Assembly (NCBI GenBank): GCA_013400115.1
Contig: VXBP01004033.1
Location: forward strand, 124,001 to 188,000
Source of the DNA: Rhinopomastus cyanomelas
Taxonomy: Eukaryota; Chordata; Aves; Bucerotiformes; Rhinopomastidae
DNA: 64,000 bases
Direction of reading: 5' to 3'
Positions 43,941-56,491 of this stretch are shown here, one piece after another. The notes under the pieces are model-generated. The model saw only the letters and a program-made list of their open reading frames with translations, ran no database searches and had not been told where the DNA came from. The position numbers and the translations under genes are program-made. Position 1 is the first letter of the stretch. Each line of letters opens with the position of its first letter.

Positions 43941-46900
43941 CTCTTCTTTTGCCTCAAACACAACTGTTGTAACAGCTTTGATAATGTGAAAACTCTTCGG
44001 CTGATTGGTCATGCTCTTTGAACACATCTTAAAACAAGGGAGTAAGGCCATGGGGGATTTACTAGAAAAGACGTTTTGTGCTGAGTGAGGATTCTGCTAC
44101 GGACACCCACAAGTACGTTTCTGGGGACAACCTCTTTGTCTAGAGATAACATTTGACTTGAAAGGAAAATATGATTGAGTTGCAAGGCTTGCCATCAGGA
44201 TTTAATAATGAACCTCAAATTCTGCCAGCTTCTCAGAAGTCAATTAACTTTGATCATCAACCTTGCCAGTGATCAGCCAGACCTGTGCTCCCTTCTGCAG
44301 TTGTGAGAAGGCTCAACTGGCATTTACAAGCATCTGATGGATGTTTCTGGCAGCTCCTTTAATTCACTCACACGGAACGAATCAAATAATTAGTGCAAAG
44401 CAAGTGGGAAATAGGAGAGGTTTTGGTTATTCTTCTATCTGTGCAAGTTTTCAGTCCACCTGTTTTCTCCTGACCCTCAAAGCTGTCGATTTTGTTCTTA
44501 CCAATAAGGTAAAAAGGAAAATCTTAGGTTAAATGTGAGAAAGGTTAGGTGAGGGAGCTCTGGGCTGAGGAGTATGTCCCTGCTGCGGAGGGACGTAGGA
44601 GCCTGTGACTTTGTGATCCACCCAGAAACAGTGGCTCAGCTGGGATGGTGGGAGCAGGTGGGCAGTGCTGAGGCTGGTGGCACTACCACCACTTCCAGAT
44701 CTGCTGTGTGAGGAACAGGCCTTTGAATCCTCACTTCTTTGAGGATGGTTGTTTTCCAGTGCAATGATCCGAGAGCATTTGCCTTGGTGACAAAAGCCAA
44801 GAGCCTCGGAACCCGTTCTGAGAAACAGTGTGTGGTCTGTGGTGGCTGGTGCCTCCCAGGCTGGGTGCTGGCGGAGTTGGGGGGTTTGGGACTGTCTCGG
44901 CGTTCTAACTTTTCTTAATGCAACCAACAAGAGTCTGAGAAGTAGTGGTGCAGCTCTGATATGTCCTCTGTCAGATATTTGGATAGTAGACTGCGTTTGC
45001 TCTGTCTCTGGTTCGTGATGTGACAGATTGGTGTGAATGCGTGTAGTTGCACAGTGGAGGTTGTCACGGGGAAGTGAGAAGTTCTGGCAGCGGAGTAAAG
45101 GGCATTTGGGAACTATCAGTGTTGGGAGTGGTGTGGGAAATAATTTGGAAGCTGGGTCTGAGCATGTTGTTCCTGCCTTCAACACTGAAGGAACAAACAC
45201 TACAGCTTCAACTCTCAACTCAACTGAAACACAGGGATAGCTCACACCCTCTATTACCGATGTTGCTGCTCTCGGCACATCCAAGAAGGTTCTGTTGAAT
45301 GGATTCCCATGCAGTTTGTATTTTCTTATCTGTTTCTGCAAGAGTAGGATTCTCCATCCATTTGTGCTTGTAGCTAAGTGGAACTACTGGCTTTTGGGTC
45401 TGCCTGCTACAGCAACACAGCAAAAGGGTCCTTGTTTTTGCTGAAAGAATGAAGATAAATGTCTAACCACATGGAATTGCTTTGCCTGTGTGCTGCACTA
45501 CCTTAGATGCACAGACAAAACGTTTAGATGCTGCTTTGCTTATTTTTCAGTGAGTGTTTGTGTTGGAAAAGGGTTTGCTACGAAACAGCAGTTTCCTCTA
45601 CCGCATCACACTCAGCATTTTGCTGAAGTAGTTTCTGCCGGGGAGCTGAAACTTCACAGTCTGCAGAAACAGCACTTGTAGAAATCAGGGGATCAGCCCC
45701 TGTCTGGGGAGCTAGGAAAGCAGCTGTAATCACAGCAAGGTGATCACCGAAGACACCTCTGGCAGATGTGATTGTAAGAGCAGGTGAGAACACGCTCGTA
45801 GCCGAAGCGAATCCATCACTGGGACTGCAGCCTGTTTCAGGAGCAGGCACTAATCCTGGCTTCAGGTGGAGTCAGGCTTTTGAGGAACCAAAGGCTGGCA
45901 AGATGGTCTTGTACACGTGTATATGCTGATGCAAATGTCAGAATGCAAACTTCAGCATTCGAGAACGTGGTGTGGATTTGGGAAAATCCCCAGAATTTTA
46001 ATTCCATAAGCAAAATACTATTTTGGCAGCACATGACAGAAATAATCCTGCTCCCAGATGTTTCAGACTACTGTAGTCGAGACTGGTTGCACAGTCATCT
46101 TCAAGACAGCTCCAAAATAGCACAAATGCTTGGAATATGAAGCGAGTCAGTTATACACCAGAGCAAAGAGCCATGTCTGAACCCTTAGCCTCGTGCAGTC
46201 TTCTGGGGATCTACGATGGGAAGCAGCCTTCTCCAAGCTCTAAAGTACGTCAGGTAGAGGGCAGAGTGGAAGAGCACTCCCAAAGCTTGGGCAGATTTTA
46301 TACGGGTGCCCAAGCATGCTGTGTGCCTGCACCCCTAGTTTTGGTGCTGACAAGTGGCTTGGCTGCTCTGTAGCTGACATGGGGAAGCCTGTGTGTTCAG
46401 ACTGTCCCTTTAGGATTAATGTTTCAGCACCTATTTGGGTGTTTTTCTCAAAGGAAAAGTGACACACAACCTTGGTGTGTTTGGCTGTGCTTATTTTGTC
46501 AGCAAGTTCAGTGCAGTTGTTCTTCATTTATTCACACGACTAGCTCTTGCTGAACAAAATGTACAGAAAGACTTAGGAAAGTGTTGGTGGCTTAGGGAGA
46601 AGTGTAATTAAATTTTAAAAGTTGGCTTTTATTGACCTGTTTCAGTGTGATAAACTGAACCACCTGAGAAGTGCTCGTTTCTGCTCAAGGTGATCCTTTA
46701 CTGCTGCTCTCATCATCAAAAACTGAGATATGTAGGTTTTATTCATCTAATGCTGTCTGAAACAAGTCTAAGTCCTCTGATGGTGTCTGCTGGTGAGTCC
46801 TCATGACTCCTGGTGTCAGGCAGGTGGCTCATTTCCTCAGTGAACTGGCACTGGGTCAGCTGCTGAGCCTTTCGGGGTCCACCATGGTCAAGTGTAAACA

Positions 46901-49798
46901 GCTTTGTGTCCTGCAGAGCAAGGCAATGTGGCCTTGACTGGTCACCTCTGTGAGGGGTAGGTGGTGGGGAAGCTTTTCCTCTCACCTGCCTGGGGGACTG
47001 AGGCGGCGATTTCCCACCAGTGCTGGGGACAGACTGCTGCTGGGTTGAGGGAACAGCTCAAAAACTCACTCCGTTGAGCCCCTCAACCTCCTGACAGGAC
47101 TGGTTTGTGGCTTAACAAGATTCTTATCCGGTAGGTTGTCTCGCCTCGATTACTTCCTTGATGTCTAAGTCCACCGTCGCCTGGCAGATGACTTCCATTT
47201 TTTTATGGTTATTTTATGTAACTGTAGAGGATTCGTGTTCGTGTAGATGGAAATTCTCAGTGTGCACCAGGGTGTCCAGCTTCAGCAAGCAGACCTCTGC
47301 TGGGATGCTGAGGGTGTGTGATGCTTGCGCATGGTGAGCACAGTTGTTTTAAGGAAGATGTAAAAGAGCAGGATAAGCAAACAAAGGCAGGCACAGAGTG
47401 AGAATGAGACAACACCAGAACGTTTTGTAAACGCTGTTCTGCAGCGTGTGTGTTTTCTGGGTTGGCAGTTCAGCAGCCTGCCATTCTAAGTTTGCACAGC
47501 CTATGAACTACTGCCTTATTCACCATGTGGGGAAGAAGGACAACTCATTCACAAGGTAGTTTAGTAGCACAAAGCCTTGCAAACTCAGTCACAGGCCTGT
47601 TTTCTCCTCATTCCCTCTGCCCTGGAGTTGGAGTTGTCCCTGTTGGTTTAATGTTTGTCACACCACCGTGCCTCACACAAAACCTTTGCTTGGATGCTTG
47701 CTTCAGTGGAGGCATGAAGCGGGGGAGAAGGATGTATTTCCCCTCCTGCATCGATGCAGCAGTGGCAAGTACTTGTCAGGAACACCTCACTTTTTGGAGG
47801 TGGATCACACTTTAAGGTTTGCTAAAGCTTGGTGAGATTAGCAGAGGCACGAGGAACCAAACTTAATTCAGTACAAGTGCTCTGGGAGCACTGCTGGTTC
47901 TACTGTCCTTTCCCGTTACGAGTGTAGACAATAGTCGAGATCTAAGACTGAAGGTAACTTCCCACCTAGAGTCTTATTCACCAGTAATAAATACACAAGA
48001 TGAGAAGGAGGACCCCATACATCGGTGTTTAGTCGTAAAACACCCGCCGTAAGGGCGGAATAGCTTAGAGTGAGGCTGGATCTATTCCAAACACTTTTTA
48101 CACCCTCCTGAAAACTTTAAGGAAAGAGCGTGTTGAGCCCTTTCAGATTTAATTATGACAAAAAGGAAAAATCAGAGTGCCTGGCTGAAATTTCCTGGGC
48201 TGTGCCAGCGACGTTCCTTTCTGCATACCTAATGTGGTGTGAGCTGGACCGGCTTCGTTTGAGGCAGAAGTTAGAAGATGGTTTCTCTTTTCAAAACGAG
48301 ATGGACAAGAATCTGGTTCCTCAGATGAGAAACATGGCTTGACTTTCACACCCTGTAAGGCACCTTTCTGTCATTTAACGTGATGGCATGCAAGAAAAAG
48401 AGGAAGTGGTGGGTTTTCTTTCTTCTCTGTGGGATCTTGGGGTACTTGGTAATCACCCCTCACCTTCCAAGCTCACGCGCTTACAACCAGTGCTTTTGCT
48501 CTCTGGGTAAACCCCTCTAATTCTGGAATTAGTCTGCCTAGTGTCACTCTTGACCTGTGATGATGCTTTACGCTCGTGCAGACCTTTCCGTAAGAGGATC
48601 TCCATGTGCCTCCCAATCATTGACAATCTGAACTGGCCAGCTGGCCGGAGATAGGCAGGCAAGTAGAGTGTTAGTGTGCTGCTTCTACAAGCAGCATCTC
48701 GAGCCATTATTTCTGCTTTACTCCCTGAAAAGCACTTTGTGGAACATACAGGAGACATCCTTGCCTGGAGGAGATTACAGCATGAGCACACACATGACAT
48801 ACTAAATAGTCACAAGAGAACAAAGAGACTGGGGTGTGTGAAGAGAGGAGAGAGGCGACAGGGCTACATGGTCACTGTAGGGCTAATACACAAATCCTTG
48901 TGCTGTGTCTGGGGATTTTAACTTTCAGGACAACTCAGCGATGTTACATCTGTAGAGTTAAGCAGGGAGAGGTTTGCGGCGCGTCTTGGACGTAGGTAAG
49001 ACCATGCAAAGTCACACAGAGTTCGGAAGGTAGGAAGGAAGAAGACTAGAAGCGGTTCATTTCCTTGTGACAACAAGACAAAGGCTGGCAAGTGAAGAGT
49101 TAAATTGTGGGAAAAGCCACAAGTCTTTTTGGCTGTTTGCTGGGCAGACTTACCCCAGAAGCTCGGCCAACACTTTACTGGAGAGTAGAAGCAACCAGGT
49201 ATCTCTACTTCAGGTTCTTCTCTGATTTTTTTAATATGTTCTGAGGAGTCAGCCTGGGCTGGTAGACCTTTACTAGATGACTCTGAGGAAAAGGGAACGT
49301 TCTTTCTGTAAGATGGTGACAGGAAGGTCTGTGGATGTATCTGTAATAACTCGGGGAGCTCAAACCCATTTCCCATTGCAGCAAACACTGTGATTTTGGT
49401 TGTGAGCTTTCTAGTGTTTGAGATAGTAAATAGTTAAGAAGGAGCAGCCTCTAACCATACAGTCTGCAAAGGTGGAAAAGGTTGCAAAGGATGTTCTGAT
49501 AAGTTTCAAAGCCAGGGGAGAGGGATCTGTTGAAGGTCTAATGATCGTTGGCATCAGTGCAATTCTTCTTCTGTGGATGTAAAATCGGGACTTTGTGAAG
49601 AAGGGTGAAATTTTGTGTGAGAACAATCTGAAGTGTTTGCTTTGCTACTGCTGAAGATTCAAGATCCATTAGATCTTGCATGAGCAGCTGTCTCCGATTT
49701 TGGTGCCAGGAGATACAACCACAACCTCTATTCAACAGCTAAACTGCATTTCCTCTTAGGTTATAGAAGTAGGCACTTTGCCCTTCGATTTTTATTAC
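43941..49798. other. Unique sequence; contains the 270-codon frame
   Basis: Almost 6 kb without CR1, itself unusual for this window. Apart from 44529-45341 the frames are short (under 160 codons) and unrecognised. I see no exon with a clear splice context. Confidence 0.5.
44529..45341 (-). CDS. Uncharacterised 270-codon open frame, probably non-coding
   Basis: This is the longest ATG-to-stop frame in the window not explained by CR1. The predicted protein is rich in Ser, Pro, Thr, Leu and His, with no transmembrane segment, signal peptide or domain I recognise. The middle has an Arg/Leu-rich stretch (LLLRLLLVALRKVRTPRQ) and the C-terminus is Pro/His-rich. The surrounding DNA is moderately GC-rich with overlapping plus-strand frames (44830-45298), which lowers its weight. 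On a uniform-codon model a 270-codon run is rare per start, but compositional bias raises the chance considerably. I see no promoter or polyadenylation context. It is listed because it is the best candidate, and it is more likely chance than a gene. Confidence 0.12.
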   Translation of the reverse strand: MQKQIRKYKLHGNPFNRTFLDVPRAATSVIEGVSYPCVSVELRVEAVVFVPSVLKAGTTCSDPASKLFPTPLPTLIVPKCPLLRCQNFSLPRDNLHCATTRIHTNLSHHEPETEQTQSTIQISDRGHIRAAPLLLRLLLVALRKVRTPRQSQTPQLRQHPAWEAPATTDHTLFLRTGSEALGFCHQGKCSRIIALENNHPQRSEDSKACSSHSRSGSGGSATSLSTAHLLPPSQLSHCFWVDHKVTGSYVPPQQGHTPQPRAPSPNLSHI

Positions 49799-50326
49799 AG
49801 CATCACAGTAATGATGAGGTTGGAAAAGACCTCCAAGATCATCCAGTCCAACCTGAATCCAAGTAAACCCAGTAAACCTAACATCTAACATCTAGATCAG
49901 GCCACTCAGCACCTCACCCAGCCTAACCTTGAACACCTCCAGGGACGGCGACTCAACCACCTCCGTGGGCAGCCCATTCCAAAACCAGATCACTCTTGCA
50001 GTGAAAAATCTTTTCCTGATGTCAAGTCTAAACCTCCCCTGATGGAGCTGAAGACTGTGACCTCTTGTCCTGTCTCCAGTGGCCAGGGAGAAAAGACCGA
50101 CCCCTGCCTGAGTGCAACCACCTTTAGGTAGTTACAGACAGCGCTAAGGTCACCCCTGAGCCTCCTCTTTTCCAGGCTGAACAAACCCAGCTCCCTCAGC
50201 CTCTCCTCACAGGGCTGATCTTCCAGCCCTTTCACCATTCCAGTTGCCCTTCTCTGGACTCATTCAAGCACCTCGACATCTTTGTTAACCTGAGGGGCCC
50301 AGAACTCAACACAGCCCTCCAGGTGT
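49799..50326 (-). mobile_element. CR1, ~0.5 kb, older subfamily
   Basis: On the plus strand CATCACAGTAATGATGAGG, GGAAAAGACCTCCAAGATC, CATCTAACATCTAGATCAGG, TCAACCACCTCCGTGGGCAG and GAGGGGCCCAGAACTCAAC. The minus frame retains LRELGLFSLEKRRLRGDLSAV before degenerating. The subfamily is the same as 28265-28400. Confidence 0.92.
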
Positions 50327-50957
50327 TAAATACAGCAGCATCTTCTATTTGAAGACCAAAAGTGTTCAACACCGGAGAGAAGGCAGTGGCATCACTGTGT
50401 GATATTCAGGGTTCCGGAAAGTGCTCTTAGTGTTTCATTTCCAACTGTAATGTATTTCTGGGTATAAAAATAAGCAGATTGCTAGGCCTTCATCCATAGG
50501 ATCAGTCTTGTAAGAAGTTGCAGGCAGAGAAGGGGAAGCAGAGCTCAACTACTGTGTGCTGGGAACTAGTGGCTGTGTTTTGATTAATATTTGTCACTAG
50601 CACCACTTAATGTCAGACGCTCCTTCAGCTTATGGTTTAAAGTCGTACAGTGCACTGCGTAATTGTAAGCAGAAGACATTTGTGCATCTGGTATTGAAAT
50701 GGAGTGCGTGTACTCTGCATCCCAGAGCATCCCTGAGCGCTGCTGCTGGAATTGTCGTTTTAAAAATATGTTTTGTCCTGCTTTTAGAGCACATTTAATC
50801 TTTTCCCCATTAATCTGCTTTCCCTAAACCTTTCCCTAATTCTTCTGAAGGATCCCCCACCTGCTGTGCAGGCTACACAACGCGGTGAATCTAATCACGT
50901 CTGGAATTATCATTTTTATCAGTTTAATCCATATTTTTCTGTTATTTGCTTTCCAAA
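50327..50957. other. Unique sequence
   Basis: Nothing recognised. It becomes A/T-rich toward 50880-50950 (AATTATCATTTTTATCAG), just before the CpG patch. Confidence 0.5.
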
Positions 50958-51025
50958 GCCGTAGCCGCTCCGCGCGCCGCGGTGAGTAATGGAGCGGTCG
51001 TGGCGGCGAGCGTCTTCACGAAGAG
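50958..51025. promoter_or_regulatory. Isolated CpG-dense patch with a splice-donor-like sequence
   Basis: Thirteen CpG dinucleotides fall in 61 bases (50960-51020), inside A/T-rich surroundings. GCG|GTGAGTAAT at 50979-50990 matches the 5' splice-site consensus on the plus strand. This could be a small CpG promoter with the first exon of a non-coding transcript, or a GC-rich core of a conserved element. No TATA box or long CpG island is seen. Confidence 0.3.
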
Positions 51026-52190
51026 GCACCCACAATACAGCTGAGATAATCAATGGAGATTATTTTCTGGAATGCAGGATTTGTGTTCCAAGGAAGTTAA
51101 GCTTAGATTTATGGAATACATTTTGAACTTTGAATTGTAGATGAATTGGGAAATGTCCCTGGGTTTGTTCGAGCAGCTGTTCTGAATTGTCCTGATCCAC
51201 GCTGGCACATCCTTGATTGTTCACTCAGCGCTCTGCGACCACTCTGAATTTATTCATGTGAGATCTTGTCTTCTGATTTTCTGGAAAGCTTTTGTGAAAT
51301 TGCTTTACAGCTACGAGCGCAACTGGTTTCTTTAAGCTACAATTTGCTATTGTAAAACACAGCCCCAAGTGCTTGAAGAGAGCGCCAGCATAATTCAAGC
51401 AGGTGCTTTTGTGAAGCTTCTCTGAATTCAAAACCGTCTGAAGATGAGAATGTGATTTGGTGTCTTATTTGTGTTACCTGTGTTGCTTAGGGTCATTAGA
51501 TGCTGGTACCAGGAAGGTCTTCACCTAACAAAAACACCTGCTACTAATTTGGGAGAGGATGTCTGGGCTTAGGCGAGATGCTTAGGAGCAAACTGGACTC
51601 GATCCAGATACCAGAAATGACTAGCTATGAAGATGTCATCCTGGCTTTTGGGTTTCAACCTCCCTACATGTATAAAATAAATACCAGAGCTGCTTCTTCT
51701 GCTTCTGCCTTGATTTGTTGTAAGGCTCTGGAGTACTCAGCGGCGGCGGCTTGTCTACGCGGAGGTCCGGCACTAGTGAGGCTGTCGTGTAAAACTGCAG
51801 TTTAGCAGCGTTCTTGCTCAACCTATCAGGCTGTAAAACGTTTGCAGAGGGTTTGGACTGTCTTCGTTCCAAGCAGGACATTAGGGCTCCAGCCACACTT
51901 CATTATCCCTTTGAATGACTTTGTTTTTTGCTGTGAAGCCCCGTGTAACCGCGACCACTAAATTAATACTGGAGTCTGTCTCTGCCTAGTGGGAAGGCTA
52001 AACAGATAAATAAAAATCATTTCAGGATGATTGTAGGTGCTGTGGGCTCAAAGCCAAACCAGGCCAGCTCAGCCTTTCAGCCCTCCCTGCCTGCCTGCCT
52101 GCCTTTTTTTCCCCTTGTCCATCATAATAGGGTATTCAATTATAATCTTTTCTCTGCGTGCACAGAGGAGGTTTGCATACAGTGGCCCAG
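51026..52190. other. Unique sequence; minor CpG cluster at 51740-51780
   Basis: AGCGGCGGCGGCTTG at 51739-51753 and a few more CpGs make a small second GC-rich spot. A short CCTG repeat is at 52085-52103. The frames (up to 86 codons) are unrecognised. Confidence 0.45.
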
Positions 52191-53060
52191 AGGCATTATT
52201 AATCTCAATGCATTTGGAGAGTGAATGAAAAGACTAAAGGTTTAGGGGGAAAAGAAAAATCTCTCCCCCCTGCAGCTGTATTCATCACTTAGGGTCTTTG
52301 TCAGAAATGTACTTTTTCTCTCTCCCTCCCCCCATTCCTTGGAGCATAAGCTGGAATTGACTCCCCAAGTTAAAGGACAATGGGAGCATTAGCACGGGGA
52401 TTATGGATCTTCATGTGCAGGATGGGGGTTGGGGGAAGAAGGTGGATGTCTGCTATTGTCAGGATGGAAACCTAAAATACATGGGTAGAGCAGGGCTTAC
52501 AGCTACCTGAGAAAAAGCAACAGTGCCATTTCTATTAGCATGAAGCTTTTCAGACATCTGAAAGAGTTTCTAGAGCTGGCAAATGAATAGTTTGGTTTCA
52601 AATTTAGCATAGGGGCCTAAAGAATTATTTTAAAGGAGAAGAACATCTATTTGTGTGCTTTCCAATAGAAGAATTGTCTTCCCATAAGCTTGTGACTTTC
52701 TGTAATTGATTGAATCGATCTCCTCTGAGTATGTCCAATGAATGATCCTTCGCCGTTGTATTTTGTACTTTCCTGTAATAGTCCCAGGGGAACTATTGGA
52801 GGCACCGAAACTCACGGCCGCTAATCAAAGAGTTTTGGTTGAATGTAGCTGGATATGTAGCTGCTCAAATCTGAATTGGGTCTTCAGTGTTATCCATCAA
52901 CCAGTTTGACAGACTTTTCGAGGCAATTGTCCGCAAAATGAGCGGCTTGGACTGGCCATGAAACACGACAGAGCAATTAGCACAGTCACTCAAGACATAA
53001 TCTCCTCTTGATGTGGGCTAATAATTCATCCATTTTAGTGGTTGAAAACATCAAACCAAT
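52190..53060. promoter_or_regulatory. Candidate conserved non-coding region
   Basis: 870 bases without CR1. It holds a pyrimidine-rich run near 52320, GGATTATGG (52400s, an Otx/Pitx-like GGATTA), GAGCAATTAGCAC (52974 on) and GGGCTAATAATTCATCC (53018 on). The texture, with interspersed homeodomain-type cores and unique sequence, resembles gene-desert regulatory DNA. Not verified by alignment. Confidence 0.28.
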
Positions 53061-54676
53061 AAGTGATGTTCTTCCCCATGAAGACACTAGATATTGAAAT
53101 TTTAGCTGTGGTAGTCAAGCTGATTCGAAGCACTGCAAGTCACATCAGCTTTATTGTTGTCTCTGCCTCAAGGAAATGGGTTCATCCCATCTGTAGCTGC
53201 ACAAAATTCCTTCCAGAGCTTTTCCTAGCTCTTCCCGTGCAAGCCCAGTAGCTGCTTTGGTACCTCTAGTCTTCAAAGCGAAAGTAGGGGTTGCTTTTCT
53301 TCGGATGCGCTAGCTCCTTTCCAAATGCTCAGGCACCACAGTATTGTTAGGAAAGGTTTTCAAATCCCAGATTTGCTCTGATAGAAAAAAGAAGTTGTGC
53401 AACTACGTTCTTGATGCTGTTTTTGTAGTGTTTCTTCTGTGCTGCTGTCCCAGCTAAACAAGACCAGGAAGAATTTTAATGGCAAATAAGTGCTTCTCCC
53501 TTTGCCTCCTTACCCTGCCTGTTTGTTAGAACATCTGCGATGACTCCTCAAAAGGAACAAAAAGGATAATTCTCTACCTGTTAAGGCATCCTAAAAAACC
53601 ATAAAACCCTCCAAACCCTCCAAGAACGTCTTAAACCAAGCCACCAAATCTGTAGCGTTCCTCAGTGTAAGACTTCACGCCTGCCCACTAGTAAACTGGT
53701 ATTTTACAGAATCTGATTTAACCTGGATAATGCTCTAACAGTGTCTTCCAGCATAAAAGCTTTAGCATTTCACATCAGGACCTTGATTTACTTACCATCT
53801 GCTCCGAGGTCTGTCATCAACAGAGATGATTTCTATCTCCCTTCAAATAAGTGGCATTTGGCAGAGTTCTGCTAAACAGTCTATAACCTTGAAGACAAGG
53901 AGTGTATGAGAACTCATGCGTATCGGTTAACCTTTGAGGGGCTTCATGGTCTCTCTTCCCAAATAAAACTGCCAAAGGCTGCAGTTCGGTCCCAGTTGTT
54001 CCTGATTTTCTCTTCTCCTTTAGGCAGAAAGATCCAACAGACCTTGGAGGCAGCGAAGAAATTATCTTCTGTTTTATTTTTATTCACCAATAGTATCCTT
54101 AAAGTTTTCTTTGTCTGCATTTCTTATGGCTCTTGCAATGGTTTTTCTGGAGATGAATGTATTTGTGGCCAAATAAAGAGACTATTTTTGCTGTGTTATT
54201 CCAGTAGAGTCAAGAAAATTATTAGGATCAGTTTGTCAAAAGTCAGGCAGTCAAAAACCGGCTGACCTCAATTTTAGCTTTAATGGTGAGTTTGACATTT
54301 CAGGAGGCTAATAATATATTTCTTAGGCTGTTGAGTTAATGACAGAGTTAGTCATTAAGTTTAAAGACCAGAAGAGTGTTTCTGTAGAGGAATCTGCTTG
54401 CTTAACAGTTTGCTTAGACTTATGTTTAGCTGTTAAGACAAGCGTGCCAGTATTTGATTCAGACTTACCTGTGTAAGGAGTAGCTAGACCAGAGCCGCTT
54501 TTAGATCAAGTGACCAGAAACTTCTGTAAAGTAAAAGGCTTTCTGTTAATTTAACAGACAGTTACAGAAGTTGCTGTGAAACTGCATCATTCCAAATTAC
54601 AGCAGTGCTCCAAGCAGTGTGGATTCTACTAATAAGTAGTGAGTGTCACTTACCAGCAAGCAGAGTGGAGTGGCCA
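53061..54676. other. Unique sequence, no gene recognised
   Basis: A 119-codon plus frame at 53906-54265 has a hydrophobic stretch but no known family. No repeats. Confidence 0.5.
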
Positions 54677-54766
54677 GCTACCAGATCAGTTCTTTCTCGA
54701 TGTGTGGCTACCAGATCAGTTCTTTCTCAATGTGTGGCTACCAGATCAGTTCTTTCTCGATGTATG
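54677..54766. repeat. 30-bp minisatellite, three units
   Basis: Three adjacent 30-base units (54677, 54707, 54737), each beginning GCTACCAGATCAGTTC and ending TCGATGTGTG with one or two substitutions. The unit is a multiple of three, so the 194-codon plus frame at 54605-55189 runs through it with a ten-residue repeat. That frame is otherwise unrecognised and probably spurious. Confidence 0.97.
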
Positions 54767-56199
54767 GCACAAATACAGGACCCGTGGGATGGTTTGTTTT
54801 CTTCAATATGTTTTATTTTTACTCTTTTGTTCTGCTTTTCTCTGCTTGGTGTTTCGACTGACTGGTTGGGTGTCTTTAAAACAAGCTTGCTAGCTGTTCT
54901 CTTCAGACTACTGGAAAGAGCAAGTACTCCAGTTGGTGCAAAATCAACTAGAAAGAACTTGTTCTGTGACCCAGACGTACTGTTCTACATAATTAAAAAC
55001 CTTCTTCAGACCTGTTATATTATGGGGGACAATTTTGAAACAAAAACCTGGGAGTTGATCTACTCTTCTACCCGATCTCTTAAACAGGTTTCAGCCTACA
55101 ATGGTCAAACTCCTTGGCCGCTGGAGGAACAATTGCTAGAACCTTTATCACTACTCAGAGGAATACTTCTCAGCAACACTTCCTTATAACGTTTTTAGCC
55201 TCATCTCATTAAAAACTGTCAAAAATAGGTCAGCTTTGCTTCCTTCTGTCAAAAGAAGCACCAGGCAGTTACAGAAGGCTGACGTGTGAGCTGCTCTTGT
55301 GAACAAGGAGATACTGGCCGGTGTGCTGCACCCAGAACTGGGTGTTTCTCTCTGATTGAAGGGCTTGTATAATTTATTTATTTGTTTGTGGAGATGTGTA
55401 CAGTTTTGGGTGAAAAATGAATCTAATTATTGGAATCCCTAGCAGCTTCTTCACTTCATTTTTTCCAGTCTGTGTAGTTAATGTCTTCTTTATATACTGC
55501 TAGGGAACAACTTGGACTGGAGGGTGACTTTGAAGAAAAGACCATCTGCATATATTCCTAGGTTTGTATATTATGATGGAAGCAAGCTTCCATGTTTGCT
55601 TTGGTGTTCCATTTCCTAGATCCTTCCAGTAAGTCAGCAAGGACTTTTCCATTGCCTTTTGAATCGAACATCCCACCACACAGCTGGCAACTGCTCACGG
55701 ATGTGAGGGTCAAGCCGGCACAGTGAGTGAGTGATGGCAGATTGCTTCCTCCTCCTCTCTGCGTTAGGCCGTGTCCATACTGTTTGTTGACAGCCAGAGA
55801 ACCTGTCAGGTGTGTTCAGAGTTTCAAGCAAGTGAATGCATCCCAGTACTGTCAAAACGATGATGAATCAGTAGACATCCACCCGGCTTTGAACTCTGAG
55901 ACGAAAGCACTGGGTCTTACTTGAGCTCCTGTTGGACAGGTAACATAAGGAAAGGATAAATAATGAAAAAATCACTCTAGCTTCATGCTACATCATTTTC
56001 AAAGGGAACACCAGACGCCTCTCCTAGGAGATCCACAGAGACCCATCAAAAAGTCCTAACCATATTTGCTCCATGGCTTCTACCTGGAGATCAGGAGGTG
56101 TCAGTGAGGCTTGCTGATGTGAACCTATGTGTATGCAAATGGAGGCGTGGGTGAAAGGATTAAACCAAATTTGCTGAAGACACAGACTAGCCTTGCGCG
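54767..56199. other. Unique sequence, no gene recognised
   Basis: No CR1, exon or RNA gene seen. The 54605-55189 frame extends into it without domain similarity. Confidence 0.5.
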
Positions 56200-56491
56200 G
56201 GGATGGAGCTGGGCTGTTCTCGGTGTCATGTAGTGATAGGATGAGGGGCAATGGTTGTAAGCTGGAACACAAGAGGTTCCACATCAACCTGAGAAGGAAC
56301 TTCTTCATGGTGAGAGTGACGGAGCACTGGAACAGGCTGCCCAGGGGGGTTGTGGAGTCTCCTTCTCTGGAGATGTTTAAAACCCACCTGGATATGTTCC
56401 TGTGTGACTTGGTCTAGGTGATGCTGCTGTTGCAGGTGGATTGGACTGGATGATCTTTCGAGGTCCCTTCCAATCTGTAGTGATTCTATGA
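56200..56491 (+). mobile_element. CR1 3' end, young subfamily
   Basis: GGGATGGAGCTGGGCTGTTC through TGGACTGGATGATCTTTCG to GTAGTGATTCTATGAG. The 74-codon frame 56193-56417 is the open ORF2 C-terminus (EHKRFHINLRRNFFMVRVTE, HWNRLPRGVVESPS) with its stop in the expected place. It is nearly identical to 7045-7329. Confidence 0.95.

Noticed and set aside
48044..48058. CCGCC-GTAAG-GGCGG hairpin
   Set aside because: A 5-bp stem is easily found by chance. No surrounding RNA-like structure or terminator context is relevant in a vertebrate genome.
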